This document shows, piece after piece, positions 1 to 9,706 of a DNA stretch of 64,000 bases. The stretch lies in assembly GCF_932294415.1 (NCBI RefSeq), contig NC_065536.1, positions 18,411,974 to 18,475,973 on the forward strand, given 5' to 3'. A program made the position numbers and the translations under genes. This stretch comes from Quercus robur (lineage: Eukaryota; Streptophyta; Magnoliopsida; Fagales; Fagaceae). Positions within the stretch are counted from its first letter, which is position 1, and each line of letters opens with the position of its first letter. Under the pieces are notes generated by a model. It was not told the origin of the DNA. It searched no databases and worked only from the letters and a program-made list of their open reading frames with translations.

Positions 1-562
1 AAACTATGCAAGTCTATGAAGAAGAAGAAGAAGAAAAAAAAATCAAGAATATATTTCTATACACTTTTTGGTCCGATGATTGCGCCCATGTCGGTTCAAT
101 TATGGTTTGTGGCATGCCAATAAGCTTGAATTTTTTCTAGAAAGAGGTCTGAAAGGTATATTATTAAAGAGGTCATGGAGCCCATGCCCCCCATGGTAGT
201 TGTCAAAGATGGGCCTATAGTTGGGCCTTATATTATTGAAATATGAAGCTTAGACAATACAGTTTTGAACTTCAAGTCTTTTCCTACAAGGTAGTATGAC
301 TTTGGAAAATGATGATAAAGTGTTTGATCTCCTATTTTACTTTTGAATTTTGGGTCAATCTCTTATTATGTCTAAAATGATATAAAATTTTGGGCATTAT
401 CTTCATTATCATTAGATACGAGAGTACTCTTTTTTCTTTTTCTTTTTGGTGTGATGTATCCAATTTTTAATCTTATAATTGTTAAGTTTACATTTAGTTG
501 AAGTTTCACATTGATAAAAAATAAGAAATTTGAAGAATTATTATAAGTATATAACATTTTCT

Positions 563-600
<38 letters not shown>

Positions 601-611
601 ATTATATATAT
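1..611. other. Gene-free AT-rich stretch with CA/TA microsatellite
   Basis: I see no gene here. The stretch is AT-rich and ends in a CA dinucleotide run followed by a TA run at about 563-610. Short reading frames in it have no recognisable domain and no splice context. Confidence 0.6.
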
Positions 612-1275
612 GAGTTAGGTTCAAGTTACACTTAGTGATACCACCTAATAACTTGTTATAGAATTCATATTTTGAAAATCTCACCGTTAAATTCCATGAT
701 CTATATGTTTTTAATATTCATGTCAATTGAATGTTATTTACCATTCATTCTATAAACTCATTTTTTATACATTATATTAAACTACAAAAATTTGAATTTA
801 AATAATTGATCGATGACATGGATATTAATCTTTGACCACCTCAAAATTTTGCAAACATGGATAATATATGAAGATAATGTAATCTAATGGTGGATTTGTC
901 AAAATTTACATTCAATTATAAAATATTTAGTGGTGTAACATTGCTTAAAGTTATACCAAGTGTAACTTTAAGCAATATTACACCACACAATAACTTGTTA
1001 TTAAATTCGTATTTTAAAAATCCAACTGTTGAATTACATATTCTATATATTCTTAACATGTATGCCAATTTTCATGTCAATTAGATATAATTTACCATTC
1101 AATCCATAAACTTATCTTTTATGCATTATTTTAAACTATAATAAACTTGAACTTAAACAATTGATTGATGACATGACTATTGGTATTTAATCATCTCTAA
1201 ATTTTGTATGCATGGAGAATATACAAAGATAATGTAATCCAACGATAGATTTATCAAAATTTACCTTTAATTATA
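612..1275. repeat. Two abutting copies of a ~330 bp MITE-like repeat
   Basis: The segment from about 612 to 956 and the segment from about 957 to 1275 are diverged copies of one repeat. Both contain ACTTGTTAT near the start, CATGTCAATT, a TTGATYGATGACATG block and AATGTAATCYAAYG near the end. Each copy has inverted ends of the form AAGTGTAACTT and GTGGTGTAACA, so where they meet (about 930-986) the DNA forms a near-perfect hairpin. A third copy lies just downstream, and another is the target of the large LTR element at 43.16 kb. No coding capacity is visible, which fits a non-autonomous DNA transposon. The superfamily is not determined. Confidence 0.6.
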
Positions 1276-1509
1276 TATATATATATATAACATAATTGGA
1301 CACAATCACACAACTGCATAGAATTAAACTTTTGAGTTAAGTAACGTGTAAGTTATATTATGGACTTAATTACAGTCTCCCTAAATTGCGAATTTCCTAA
1401 CAAGATCTTGAAATCTACAAAAAGGTAATGACTCACCCATGTGGCAAAGATTGTTGGTTGTACTTATGTGTGAAAGAAAAACCTATAGGCTTAAGATTCT
1501 AGGTTTTGT

Positions 1510-1790
1510 TGTGTACATATTCTCATTGTTTTTAAAATGCAAACCAAATTCTATATCAATCATATGCTATTTGCTATCAAATCCATAAACTCATATTTTA
1601 TACAATTTTAACTTTATATAATTTGGAATTTAAGCACTTCATATTTAAGATAATAATTGATCTTTGATCATTTTAATATCTTTGCAACCATGAAGGTATA
1701 AGAAGACAATAAAGTCTAACGGCAAATTTATCACAAAATACATCCAAGGTAAAGTTATTAAATGATGTAATATTATATTAAGTGAAATTT
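1510..1790. repeat. Third, more diverged copy of the same MITE-like repeat
   Basis: It shares the order of motifs seen in the two copies upstream: a tract around ATCCATAAACTCAT, then GATCTTTGATCA, then AATAAAGTCTAACGG, and an end resembling TGATGTAATATTATATTAAG. It is older or more damaged than the other two. Outer limits are approximate. Confidence 0.45.
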
Positions 1791-1874
1791 AAAGGTGGCT
1801 CTGATATACAATCTCGAGTGCAAATTCTTCAATGCCTGATATACATTTTGTTGATAACAATGTATAAAATGGTG

Positions 1875-2110
1875 TAATACTCATAAATGCATTGAAGAAT
1901 GCTTTCTGCACTCTAGCTCAGTTTGGCCATATAGCTCAAGATGTTCTTTACCTTGCCTCTTTGTTTATCGGTATTAAATTCTCCAATGTACTTAGACAAG
2001 GTAATATTATCACTCATTGCCTAGCAAGGTGTGCTTCAGGTTGATTTGTCAACCTCCCTTAATGAAAACAATTGAATTTATTATTATTCTTATTATTATT
2101 TTAAAACACA
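1875..2110 (+). mobile_element. LINE 3' end remnant (RNase H tail)
   Basis: One frame reads like the C-terminal part of a plant LINE RNase H domain, including a stretch resembling RQGNIITHCLARCAS, the usual N-x-x-A/T-H-x-L-A-R block. It ends in an A/T-rich TTATTATT tail. The rest of the element is missing, as expected for a 5'-truncated LINE insertion. Evidence is by motif only, and the 5' border is not defined. Confidence 0.5.
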
Positions 2111-2139
2111 CCTTACTTAAGATTTTTTATTTTTAAAGA

Positions 2140-2265
2140 ATTCTAAGTTATGACGTCCACTCCTAATAATAAAAACACCAATTAATTTTTTATATAGGTG
2201 GAGATTGAACCCTAAATTTCTTATTTAATTATTAAAAATTTTACCAGTTAAACTAACTAGAACTC
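2140..2265 (-). mobile_element. SINE copy, minus strand
   Basis: On the minus strand the copy begins with a TAGTTAGTTTAACTGGTAA-type A box and carries the conserved GGTTCAATCTCCACC-like B box region, followed by a body ending in CATAACTT. It matches the family seen at 17.4, 18.1, 63.1 and 63.8 kb. It is tRNA-derived in layout and short, with no coding capacity. Confidence 0.55.
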
Positions 2266-2342
2266 ACTGCTTAAAATAATTTTCTTGATACATTACAAAT
2301 GAAAAGAAAATTAAATTAAAAAATAAATAAATTGGGCTCTAG

Positions 2343-2990
2343 AAGGGCCCAATAAATGGAATTGGCAATAATTGGGCTACATTTGGGCTGTAACGCACGC
2401 CAACCGACCGTGGACAAGTACACGTGAACTCCACGTCTGTTCTTCCTTAAAATAATACTAGTATTTTACGATTCTCCCTCTCATAATTTTTGCTGTCCTT
2501 ATATGACAACGCTCCTATCCTCACGAGCCATGCAGCGCGTGAAACACAATTTCCAGCCTCAAAAGTTTAGATTCTCATTCAGCAGCATTCTCTTTTTAAT
2601 AACTCGTACTTTGTGCGTTTGGATACTAGGAAAAGTGGGACCCATCTCACCCAGCAATATGTGGCTCTTTAATTTCAGAGCGTGTGTGACACGCGCCAAG
2701 ATATGCTTCCATAAAATAAAGATTTTTAGTACCATATGTGGCTCTTCCTTAGGAATAAAAATAAAACAATGTGTGGCAAAAATAAAGACAAGACCTTTGG
2801 GCTATACAAAAATATGCTCCACCACTCTTTGGAATCAAATCCATCCTCTAAGATCCCATTAAAAAAAATCCATTCTCTAAGAAAAATTAACTCACTGGGA
2901 TTTGAGAGAGAGAGGAAAAACCCATTAGATTTTACATTTTAGACAAAATACAGAGAGAGAGAGTGTGAGATATGACGGGCTGGCATTGAG
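2343..2990. other. Gene-free stretch with site II and ACGTG motifs
   Basis: Around 2343-2440 there are several GGGCCCA/TGGGCT motifs and two ACGTG cores, the kind of elements found in plant promoters. No downstream gene can be attached to them with confidence: the open frame following them (2503-2862) has no recognisable domain. The DUF868 gene starts 2.3 kb further on. The motifs may be distal promoter elements or the promoter of an unannotated transcript. Confidence 0.35.
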
Positions 2991-3440
2991 AGTGGTTTTG
3001 GTCATTGGTGGAGCCAAAAAATGGGGTCTTTTGGTCAAAGGCACTTCTGGGTTCTGTGACTGCATTCACTGTCAAATTTCACAATAGCGTCTGGGAAAAA
3101 ACTTCAAAAAATAGAAAGACGCTCATACAATCAATTTAAGAGAGCGTTTTGTGGAGCCAAATTTGGGCCTTTTGGTCAAGCCTACTCTGCCCACTGTATG
3201 TAAGATGTAACTGTCTGCATTCACTGTCAAAGAATATATGTGTGCCAAGTTGTTTAACTATGGCCAAAACACATAAAACCTCATAAAGAAAAAAAAGAAG
3301 AAACTAAAACAAAATGTAAGAGATTATGTTTAGTGGAGACAAAAAAAATTGGACTTTTGGTCAAGACACTTCTGGGCCAGTGTGACTGCACTCACTGTCA
3401 AAAAGTATATATGTTTCTTTTTCAAGTAGTTTTTTCAAAC
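2990..3440. repeat. Threefold diverged repeat, each with two TTGAC cores
   Basis: Three related segments lie at about 3006-3085, 3152-3236 and 3331-3413. Each contains GTGGAGMCAAA, then TTTTGGTCAA, then a CACTGTCAAA block. On the minus strand GGTCAA and TGTCAA read as TTGACC and TTGACA, the core of the W box bound by WRKY factors. The block lies 1.4-1.8 kb upstream of the DUF868 start codon. Function as a regulatory cluster is an inference. Confidence 0.55.
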
Positions 3441-4039
3441 ATAAAAATCACTAAATTTTTTTTATATAAATAAAAAAATGGTTAGAGGACCACAGTGTGA
3501 TTTTTTTTTATCTAAAAATGATCATAATAACATCTTAACCACTTTCGGTCAAAACTACCGTTGATGGTATAGGTAAACAGTCTGCAATAAAATATAAAAA
3601 AGGAAAAAAGAAAATTAGCTATATTTAAAAATGTGATATGCATGTAGTCTTCATATTTCCTGATAAATTGTGAATGTGGCATCGTGCTTGCATTTACATG
3701 GGTTTTAAATGGACCCCACTCTCTCAAAACCGTTTCATTTTCACTTATTATTCCCATTCATTTAAATACATGCAAAAGTAGACCATAAAAAACACAACCA
3801 CACACAAACAAAACCAAAAAAAAAAAGAAAAAAAAAAAAAAAAAAGAACTGCGATTTATTTTTAAGCATGTTTTATAGTTTTACCTCCCCAAAATCTCTC
3901 AGTCTCCCATGAAATATTATGCCTTGCTTGCTTCTCTCTCTCGCTCTCTCTCTCCAAAATGCGAGGCATTGAGAGAGACTGAACTCTGAGTTGAGTCTTA
4001 TACGTTTTGTAATCAAAAGTTGTTGTCTTGCTTTCTCAT

Positions 4040-4797
4040 CTCATGTGGGTATGTCAGCTAAGAGAGAGAGAGAGAGAAAGAGAAGGAGAGAGAATATATG
4101 AGGAAGTGAGCTTTTTTTTTTTTTTTTTCCTTTCACAGTGTATAGCAATCTTCAAAATCCAGCCTTTACAGCAAAACCCAGCTAAATTTTTGGTCTTTAC
4201 TATTTAAGCTGTCACCATCTTGAGGTATATTTGGATTTTTATCTCTATGCTCTTCTGCCTTCTATTACTTTCTTCAAATTTCTTTGTGGGTCTTGTTTTA
4301 AAAAAAAATATTGTTTGTTTATATTTATGTTATGGTTTTTGGCAGATGTATTGACAGCGAAACAAGTCTACTTTTTGTCTGCTTGTTTGCTTGAGTTATT
4401 TCAGACTCTCTACATGCCCCAAGTTTGTCTGCAATTTGAGTTGGAACTTGGATGTGCAACTTGTTGTGCTTTGTATGAACTTTTTTAATTAATGGGTTGT
4501 TGCAGAAATGAATGAAAGAGTCTATAGGCAGATCAATTCTGGACTTGAGAAGCAGACTTGGGAGCATTTCTGAGATGGGTTTTTGATTTTGTCTCTGATT
4601 AGTTTGAGGTACTGTTCTCTTCTTGCTTTCCATGTTGGTTTTGTTTATGTGTTGCTTGTTTTCTGAGTCCTTTCATTTTTTTGTTTTGTTTTGTTTATGT
4701 TTTTTCTGCAAAAGTGGGCACCAACTTTTTGTCCAAAAAAAAAAAAAAAACCAGAGAGAAAGTTTAGGATAAGTAAATGCAAGTTCTTAGTGGGAAG
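4040..4797 (+). promoter_or_regulatory. Promoter and intron-containing 5' UTR of the DUF868 gene
   Basis: The stretch contains GA-rich runs (about 4060-4095), a T tract, and several good splice signals: a TTGAG|GTATAT donor at about 4224, possible acceptors at about 4345 and 4506, a TTTGAG|GTACTG donor near 4608, and an acceptor-like TTCTTAG ending at 4790, eight bases before the chosen ATG. This suggests one or more introns in the 5' leader. The transcript start cannot be fixed from sequence. Confidence 0.4.
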
Positions 4798-5697
4798 ATG
4801 AGAGATTTCCCATCCTGTTTTGGTGAAAATGGGGTTCAAGTTGCTGATTCTTCATCATCAAGCACCAGTAGGGCTGCCCAGAATTTAGTTACTTGCGTCT
4901 ATCAATGCCGTTTACGCGGGCGGTCTTGCTTGATTACTGTCACATGGAGTAAAAATTTGATGGGTCAAGGCCTTGGAATTGGGATCGACGATTCGTCGAA
5001 TCAGTGTCTCTGCAAGGTTGATATTAAGCCCTGGTTGTTCTCCAAGAGAAGAGGGTCCAAGAGTTTAGAAGCATACTCTTGTAAAATTGATATATATTGG
5101 GACCTTTCTTCAGCAAAATTCGGACCCGGGCCTGAACCTTTGGAGGGATTTTATGTTGCAGTTGTTGTTGATCGACAGATGGTTCTCCTTCTTGGGGATT
5201 TGAGAAAAGAAGCTTTCAAGAAAACTAATGCCACCCCTGTGACTTCTAATGCTGCTTTCATTTCCAAGAGAGAGCATATTTTTGGCAAGAAGGTGTTCAG
5301 TACCAAGGCTCAATTTTTTGATAATGGTCAAATTCATGATCTTGTGATCGAATGTGACACTGTTAGTGTCAATGATCCGTGCCTGGTGATCCGCGTAGAT
5401 AGCAAGCCCCTGATGCAGGTGAAGCGGCTTCGATGGAAGTTCCGGGGGAATCACATAATTTTGGTTGATGGGCTCGCAGTAGAAGTTTTGTGGGATGTTC
5501 ATAATTGGCTCTTTGGTACATCACTTGGAAATGCTGTTTTTATGTTCAAAACATGCCTCTCCCCTGAGAAGTTGTGGGCAAGCCAACCCCTCTCCGATCC
5601 AAACCTATTGCCATGGTCTTTCTCGCAAAGATTTTCAGATTCCAAATCACAATCTCATGGTTTCGCACTGATTTTGTATGCTTGGAAGAATGAATAG
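4798..5697 (+). CDS. DUF868 family protein (plant-specific, function unknown)
   Basis: This is a single-exon coding region of 299 residues, and almost the whole protein is the DUF868 domain of plants. Recognisable family blocks are the N-terminal FPSCFGENGVQVAD, then LVTCVYQCRLRGRSCLITV, KPWLFSKRRGSKSLEAY, FYVAVVVDRQMVLLLGD, LRWKFRGNHIILVDG, and the C-terminal GFALILYAWKNE. Family members start with MRDFPSCFGEN-like sequence, so I prefer the ATG at 4798. An in-frame ATG at 4777 would add seven residues but sits before a possible splice acceptor at 4790. No signal peptide or membrane helix is evident, and the Ser-rich stretch at about residues 18-23 is typical. The biochemical role is unknown. 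The frame is intact and the length is normal for the family. Confidence 0.93.
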   Translation: MRDFPSCFGENGVQVADSSSSSTSRAAQNLVTCVYQCRLRGRSCLITVTWSKNLMGQGLGIGIDDSSNQCLCKVDIKPWLFSKRRGSKSLEAYSCKIDIYWDLSSAKFGPGPEPLEGFYVAVVVDRQMVLLLGDLRKEAFKKTNATPVTSNAAFISKREHIFGKKVFSTKAQFFDNGQIHDLVIECDTVSVNDPCLVIRVDSKPLMQVKRLRWKFRGNHIILVDGLAVEVLWDVHNWLFGTSLGNAVFMFKTCLSPEKLWASQPLSDPNLLPWSFSQRFSDSKSQSHGFALILYAWKNE

Positions 5698-6688
5698 ATA
5701 TATTAAATAGAATTTTCATTGAGTGCTAACAAAAGCTTTTAATGAGTGTTGATATTTATCAACTCTGTTATTGGATTACACTTAATTTCATTAAATGGCC
5801 CATTATATTCTTCTTGTCCTTTTTCCTCTTGAGTAACTTGAGCCATAAGTAGAGCAGAGACAATTTTGTTATTAATTGGTTGCATGTTCTACTTATAGTG
5901 TTAATTTTATTGTTTTTTTTGGGAATTTCGTTTCAAAATAATGCTTGCCTAATGCTCCATTTTGTTATCATCAAGTATGTTTGTGCCACAAGCAAGTATT
6001 AATTATCTTGTAGATTTCTAACTTGCGCATTAAGAGCTTCCTTGGTCAAACAATGTCTGAGCCTGGTGTGCCTTAATTGTAAGTTTGACCTTCAATTTTT
6101 GTCAAAATCAATATCAAAGAACTAGACCAATTTTAACATTTCCTCTTTCTTGGTAAATAACTATTACTTGGGTTCAATTCTATTTATTGCAGGAGTTGAA
6201 GGTATGGTGCTAAGGCAAGAAGAACCGAGGTTAGATACAGATTTGGTGTCTGCATGCTAAATTCCAAAATTCCCCTTCCATTTCCTTGTTTTAACTTGAT
6301 TGGGTGCTTCTGGATATGAGCTATCTACTTTTGGACTCCAACAATCCATCAATGCTGGTGTGATGTCCTAGCTTCTTTTAAAGTGAACTATATTGCACCC
6401 AACATGTTCCTAATCATTCTTGGCTCACTTATACATTATACAACCTTTAAGACATTATTCATTAAGATTCAGACTTCTAAAGATCTAATGTTCCATTACT
6501 TATTTATAAATCATAGCTGCATTTCAAAAAAATTTAAGTTTCACTTGGCCACAATAAACATCTGAACCGATTGGAGGTTAGTTTGTGCATTCTGAGCACG
6601 TGCAACATATTCTTTTGCTTGCTAAAATGTGTGTGAATTAAATGTATAGGGATGAAATTTAAATTACAAGGCAGCTTTTTGCCTTTTA
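5698..6688. other. Gene-free stretch downstream of DUF868
   Basis: It presumably holds the 3' UTR and terminator of the DUF868 gene in the first few hundred bases. Beyond that I see only AT-rich sequence without domain-bearing frames or clear repeats. Confidence 0.5.
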
Positions 6689-6966
6689 AGGAGCCATCAC
6701 TAAACCTCCTTGTGGTTTGGAGTAAAATGAAATTGTCATATTTATGGGTTCTCCCATGTTGAATGCACGTCACAGGACACAAAATTTGGCCCTAAGAATC
6801 GGTAGGCCAAAGCTCTCTTTGCTGCGCTTTAAGTCCATTGAGCACCAACTGAGAGCTAAATTCCACATTTAAAGGAACATGTGCATGTTGTATGTGAGAA
6901 TCCATCAACCTGGATGAAAAATATGACAATTCCATTTCTCCAAACCACAAGGAGGTTTAGTGACAG
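6689..6966. repeat. Fold-back (inverted) repeat, ~50 bp arms
   Basis: The left arm (about 6689-6741) and right arm (about 6917-6966) are inverted copies: CACTAAACCTCCTTGTGGTT on the left pairs with AACCACAAGGAGGTTTAGTG on the right, and both arms continue into a shared ATATGACAATT block. About 175 bp lie between them. The same AACCACAAGGAG string recurs once more near 7000. The structure fits a degraded MITE. No flanking target duplication was identified. Confidence 0.6.
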
Positions 6967-8840
6967 TTTTCAAAAGACAAGGAGTAATTTTTTATCACCC
7001 CTAACCACAAGGAGATCAATGGTGATCCCCACCAGGAAAAACATTTATCGAACAAGCAAGAATAATACATATATATATATATATATATGTGCGTGTGTGT
7101 GTGTGGAGAATGAAATCCAAGTGCAAACCATTTGGTTCTCTGGGTCTTTGATAAATTTATAAAGGGTTGCTGCTGTGCGAGAAGGTTAGAGTGGTGGGCA
7201 TAGGGTTGTAGAAGGGAAAAGAGTTAAAAAAAAATGTTGATAGGAAAAGATTAGAAAAATGTCAGTGTCCTATTAAAAACCTCTCTTATCAAAAAGTTGC
7301 AACTCCTGGATTGACTTAATCTCTGTTATGTTTTTGCAGGGATTCAAGTAAAATTTGGTTGAAAATAGTAAATGAATTAGTAGAAGCCAAGAATGTTTAA
7401 AGTCTGTAGGTACTTCCCTTCCAGGGGAATAAGTGGTTTAAGTTACAATTACTTACTCATTATTCTAATGTATCTGCAAAAGAAATTATTCTTATCAATC
7501 TTTGTCCCAACTCTTACGAGGCCTTGTATGAGATTTAAGTTCATCAAAATTTACACACTGTGACATCCTTTCGAGTTTTCTTACTTTTTGCTGGTACCTT
7601 AGATAAGACCCAACGCACTATTGCTGTTTTTGGTTTCATAGTGTAGTTTCAAGCAGTCCACCTCTGGTTGCCCATGGTTTTTATGATTATTTCTCTAATT
7701 ATTGGTGGCATTGGAAACCTCATGAAAGCACAGGATGTCACAAATTTCTGGCTAAACCTACTTGTAGTCTGAAATTAGTTGCAGAGATTAGAACTACATG
7801 ATCACAGATTCACAATTTAAGCATCATCTTGAAGACTACAAGCTCTCGCTGACTTACATTTGGGGTGACAATGTTGAAGAATTGCAAATTATGTTACTTG
7901 AACTTCTTCTGGTTGCCTAATGGTTGGTGTTAAGCTATCTATTTGTTGAAGGGGATTCTTCTAGTATTTTTTGTGTGTGCTAGAGCCTGACTGAAGGTAC
8001 TAAGAAGCATTTGCATTGTATGAGAGAGATCTATTTACTTTAGACTTTGGCACAGATGCAAAATTGAGCTTAAGAGAGTCTAATTATCTAGCAAAACATG
8101 TTCTTCTATTCTTTAGATTTCAGACCTTCAGAGTGCACCTTATCCTCCTTGATGACAATTATTTTGAGGTTGGCCTGTGGGCCTGTGTCTAGTTGTGCTG
8201 TGTGCTTATGTTTTTTGTATTGCCTATAGTTTGCAGACTCCTTGTAGTTTACTTTTTTTTTTTTTTTTTTTTTTTAAATAATCTGCCAGAGGGAGAGATA
8301 GAGAGACAGATTGACAGACAGACAGAAGAATGCATGTATACAAATAAAACAGTCTACACAAGGAAAAGAATGGTGAATAATCATGGAGATTTGATTATCA
8401 ATATTCTGTTTTTCTCATCCTACAGGCTGTTCTTGGTCTCTCAAGTGGAGCAGGTGACACTTTTAGTTCTATTCTATCAATTTCATTGTTAGTGAAAAGC
8501 CTATTTTAGTGTTTGTAATTGTCCTTTCGTCTTCAACTCCAGAAGAATTTATGGAAAGTGGCTATCCAATTTCTAAGCATTATGAGCTTTATAATTGAGA
8601 AATAAAAGATGTATTCAGAGTTCAGACCATATGATAACTGATGTGTGTTTAGCCACCCAACAAAGAAAAAGAGGGTGAAAATTGAAAACATAATCTGTTG
8701 TGCGCACGTGTGTTCTTTTTCTTTTCTTTTTCCTTTTTAACTTTGTGGCTGCAAAAACATTAGTAAAAAAAAATGTGGATTGTATCTATGTTGGTTGTCA
8801 TGTTAACAACCTCTCACCTGCAGAAAAGGTTATTGGGTTG
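6967..8840. other. Gene-free stretch with AT/GT microsatellite and T tract
   Basis: It holds an (AT)n(GT)n microsatellite at about 7068-7103 and a long T tract at about 8252-8275. No gene is recognised. The frame at 8193-8492 merely spans the T tract and a GACA-rich patch. Confidence 0.5.
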
Positions 8841-9330
8841 TAGGCTTGTAGCTGGGAAAAAGATTTTCATACCACAAGTTGCTGTAAGAAAGTGAAGTTC
8901 TGGTAATGCCAAGGATTATTTATTGAAGTTCTTATCTTGCGGCTAGCTAGTATGTTTACTTCATTTAGGTAGTAAGTGGAGACATAAATACGTAATAATT
9001 TGAGTGTTGTATGCTTGTAGCTGGGAAAAAGATTTTCATACCACAAGTTGCTGTAAGAAAGTGAAGTTCTGGTAATGCCAAGGACTATTTATTGAAGTTC
9101 TTACCTTGCGGCTAGCTAGTATGTTACTTCATTTAGGTAGTAAGTGGAAACATAAATACGTAATAATTTGAGTGTTGTAGGCTTGTAGCTGGGAACAAGA
9201 TTTTCATACCACTAGTTGCTGTAAGAAAGTGAAGTTCATTATTTATTGAAGTTCTTACCTTGCGGCTAGCTGGTATGCTACTTCATTTAGGTAGTTAGCG
9301 GAGACATAAATACGTAATAATTTGAGTGTT
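8841..9330. repeat. Tandem triplication, ~168 bp unit
   Basis: The string GCTTGTAGCTGGGAA starts copies at 8844, 9013 and 9181, giving periods of 169 and 168 bp. The copies share TTTTCATACCACAAGTTGCT-like and ACATAAATACGTAATAATTT blocks and are highly similar, so the triplication is recent. The third copy lacks a short internal piece. No reading frame runs through it. Confidence 0.85.
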
Positions 9331-9593
9331 CTAACTAGCATTCTGCATTTACTGTCTCCTTTAAGGAGCTTTTAACAGCATTATGTGAACCCCATCAAAA
9401 AAAAAAACAGCATTATGTGAAGGTCAATGTACGTGAAGAACATAAATATTTGTACATTATATCTGCATGCTTCTTAGTGCCACCTTTTTATTATTTTATC
9501 TGCCTCTAACAGATCCTGCTATTGATTTTATTGCAAGAAAGCGCAGAACTGTTTCTTCACCAATTGGGTTGTTAGAATCTTAATTTTGAAACT
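9331..9593. other. Gene-free stretch
   Basis: AT-rich sequence with no recognisable gene or repeat structure. Confidence 0.4.
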
Positions 9594-9706
9594 CTTTGAT
9601 TTTTTGATGATTTGATACTTGTAATGGGGTGGAAGGATTTGAACTCTAAATGTCTCTGTTTGAAACACCAAAATGTGCCAGATGAGCTACAAGCTCTTTA
9701 CATTTT
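9594..9706 (-). mobile_element. tRNA-derived SINE, second family, minus strand
   Basis: Read on the minus strand it starts TTGTAGCTCATCTGGCACA (A-box like) and has GAGTTCAAATCC (B-box like) about 35 bases further, then a CCACCCCA tail region and an ATCAAATCATCAAAAA end. Spacing of the two boxes and overall size fit a tRNA-derived SINE. It differs from the SINE family at 17.4 and 63 kb. Confidence 0.55.

Noticed and set aside
2503-2862. Open frame after a site II/ACGTG-rich patch that might be a small gene
   Set aside because: No domain, overlapping frames in other phases, composition like surrounding spacer, and no homolog that I recognise.
4325-4633. Minus-strand frame opposite the DUF868 leader
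   Set aside because: It lies over the predicted leader introns and shows no protein similarity.
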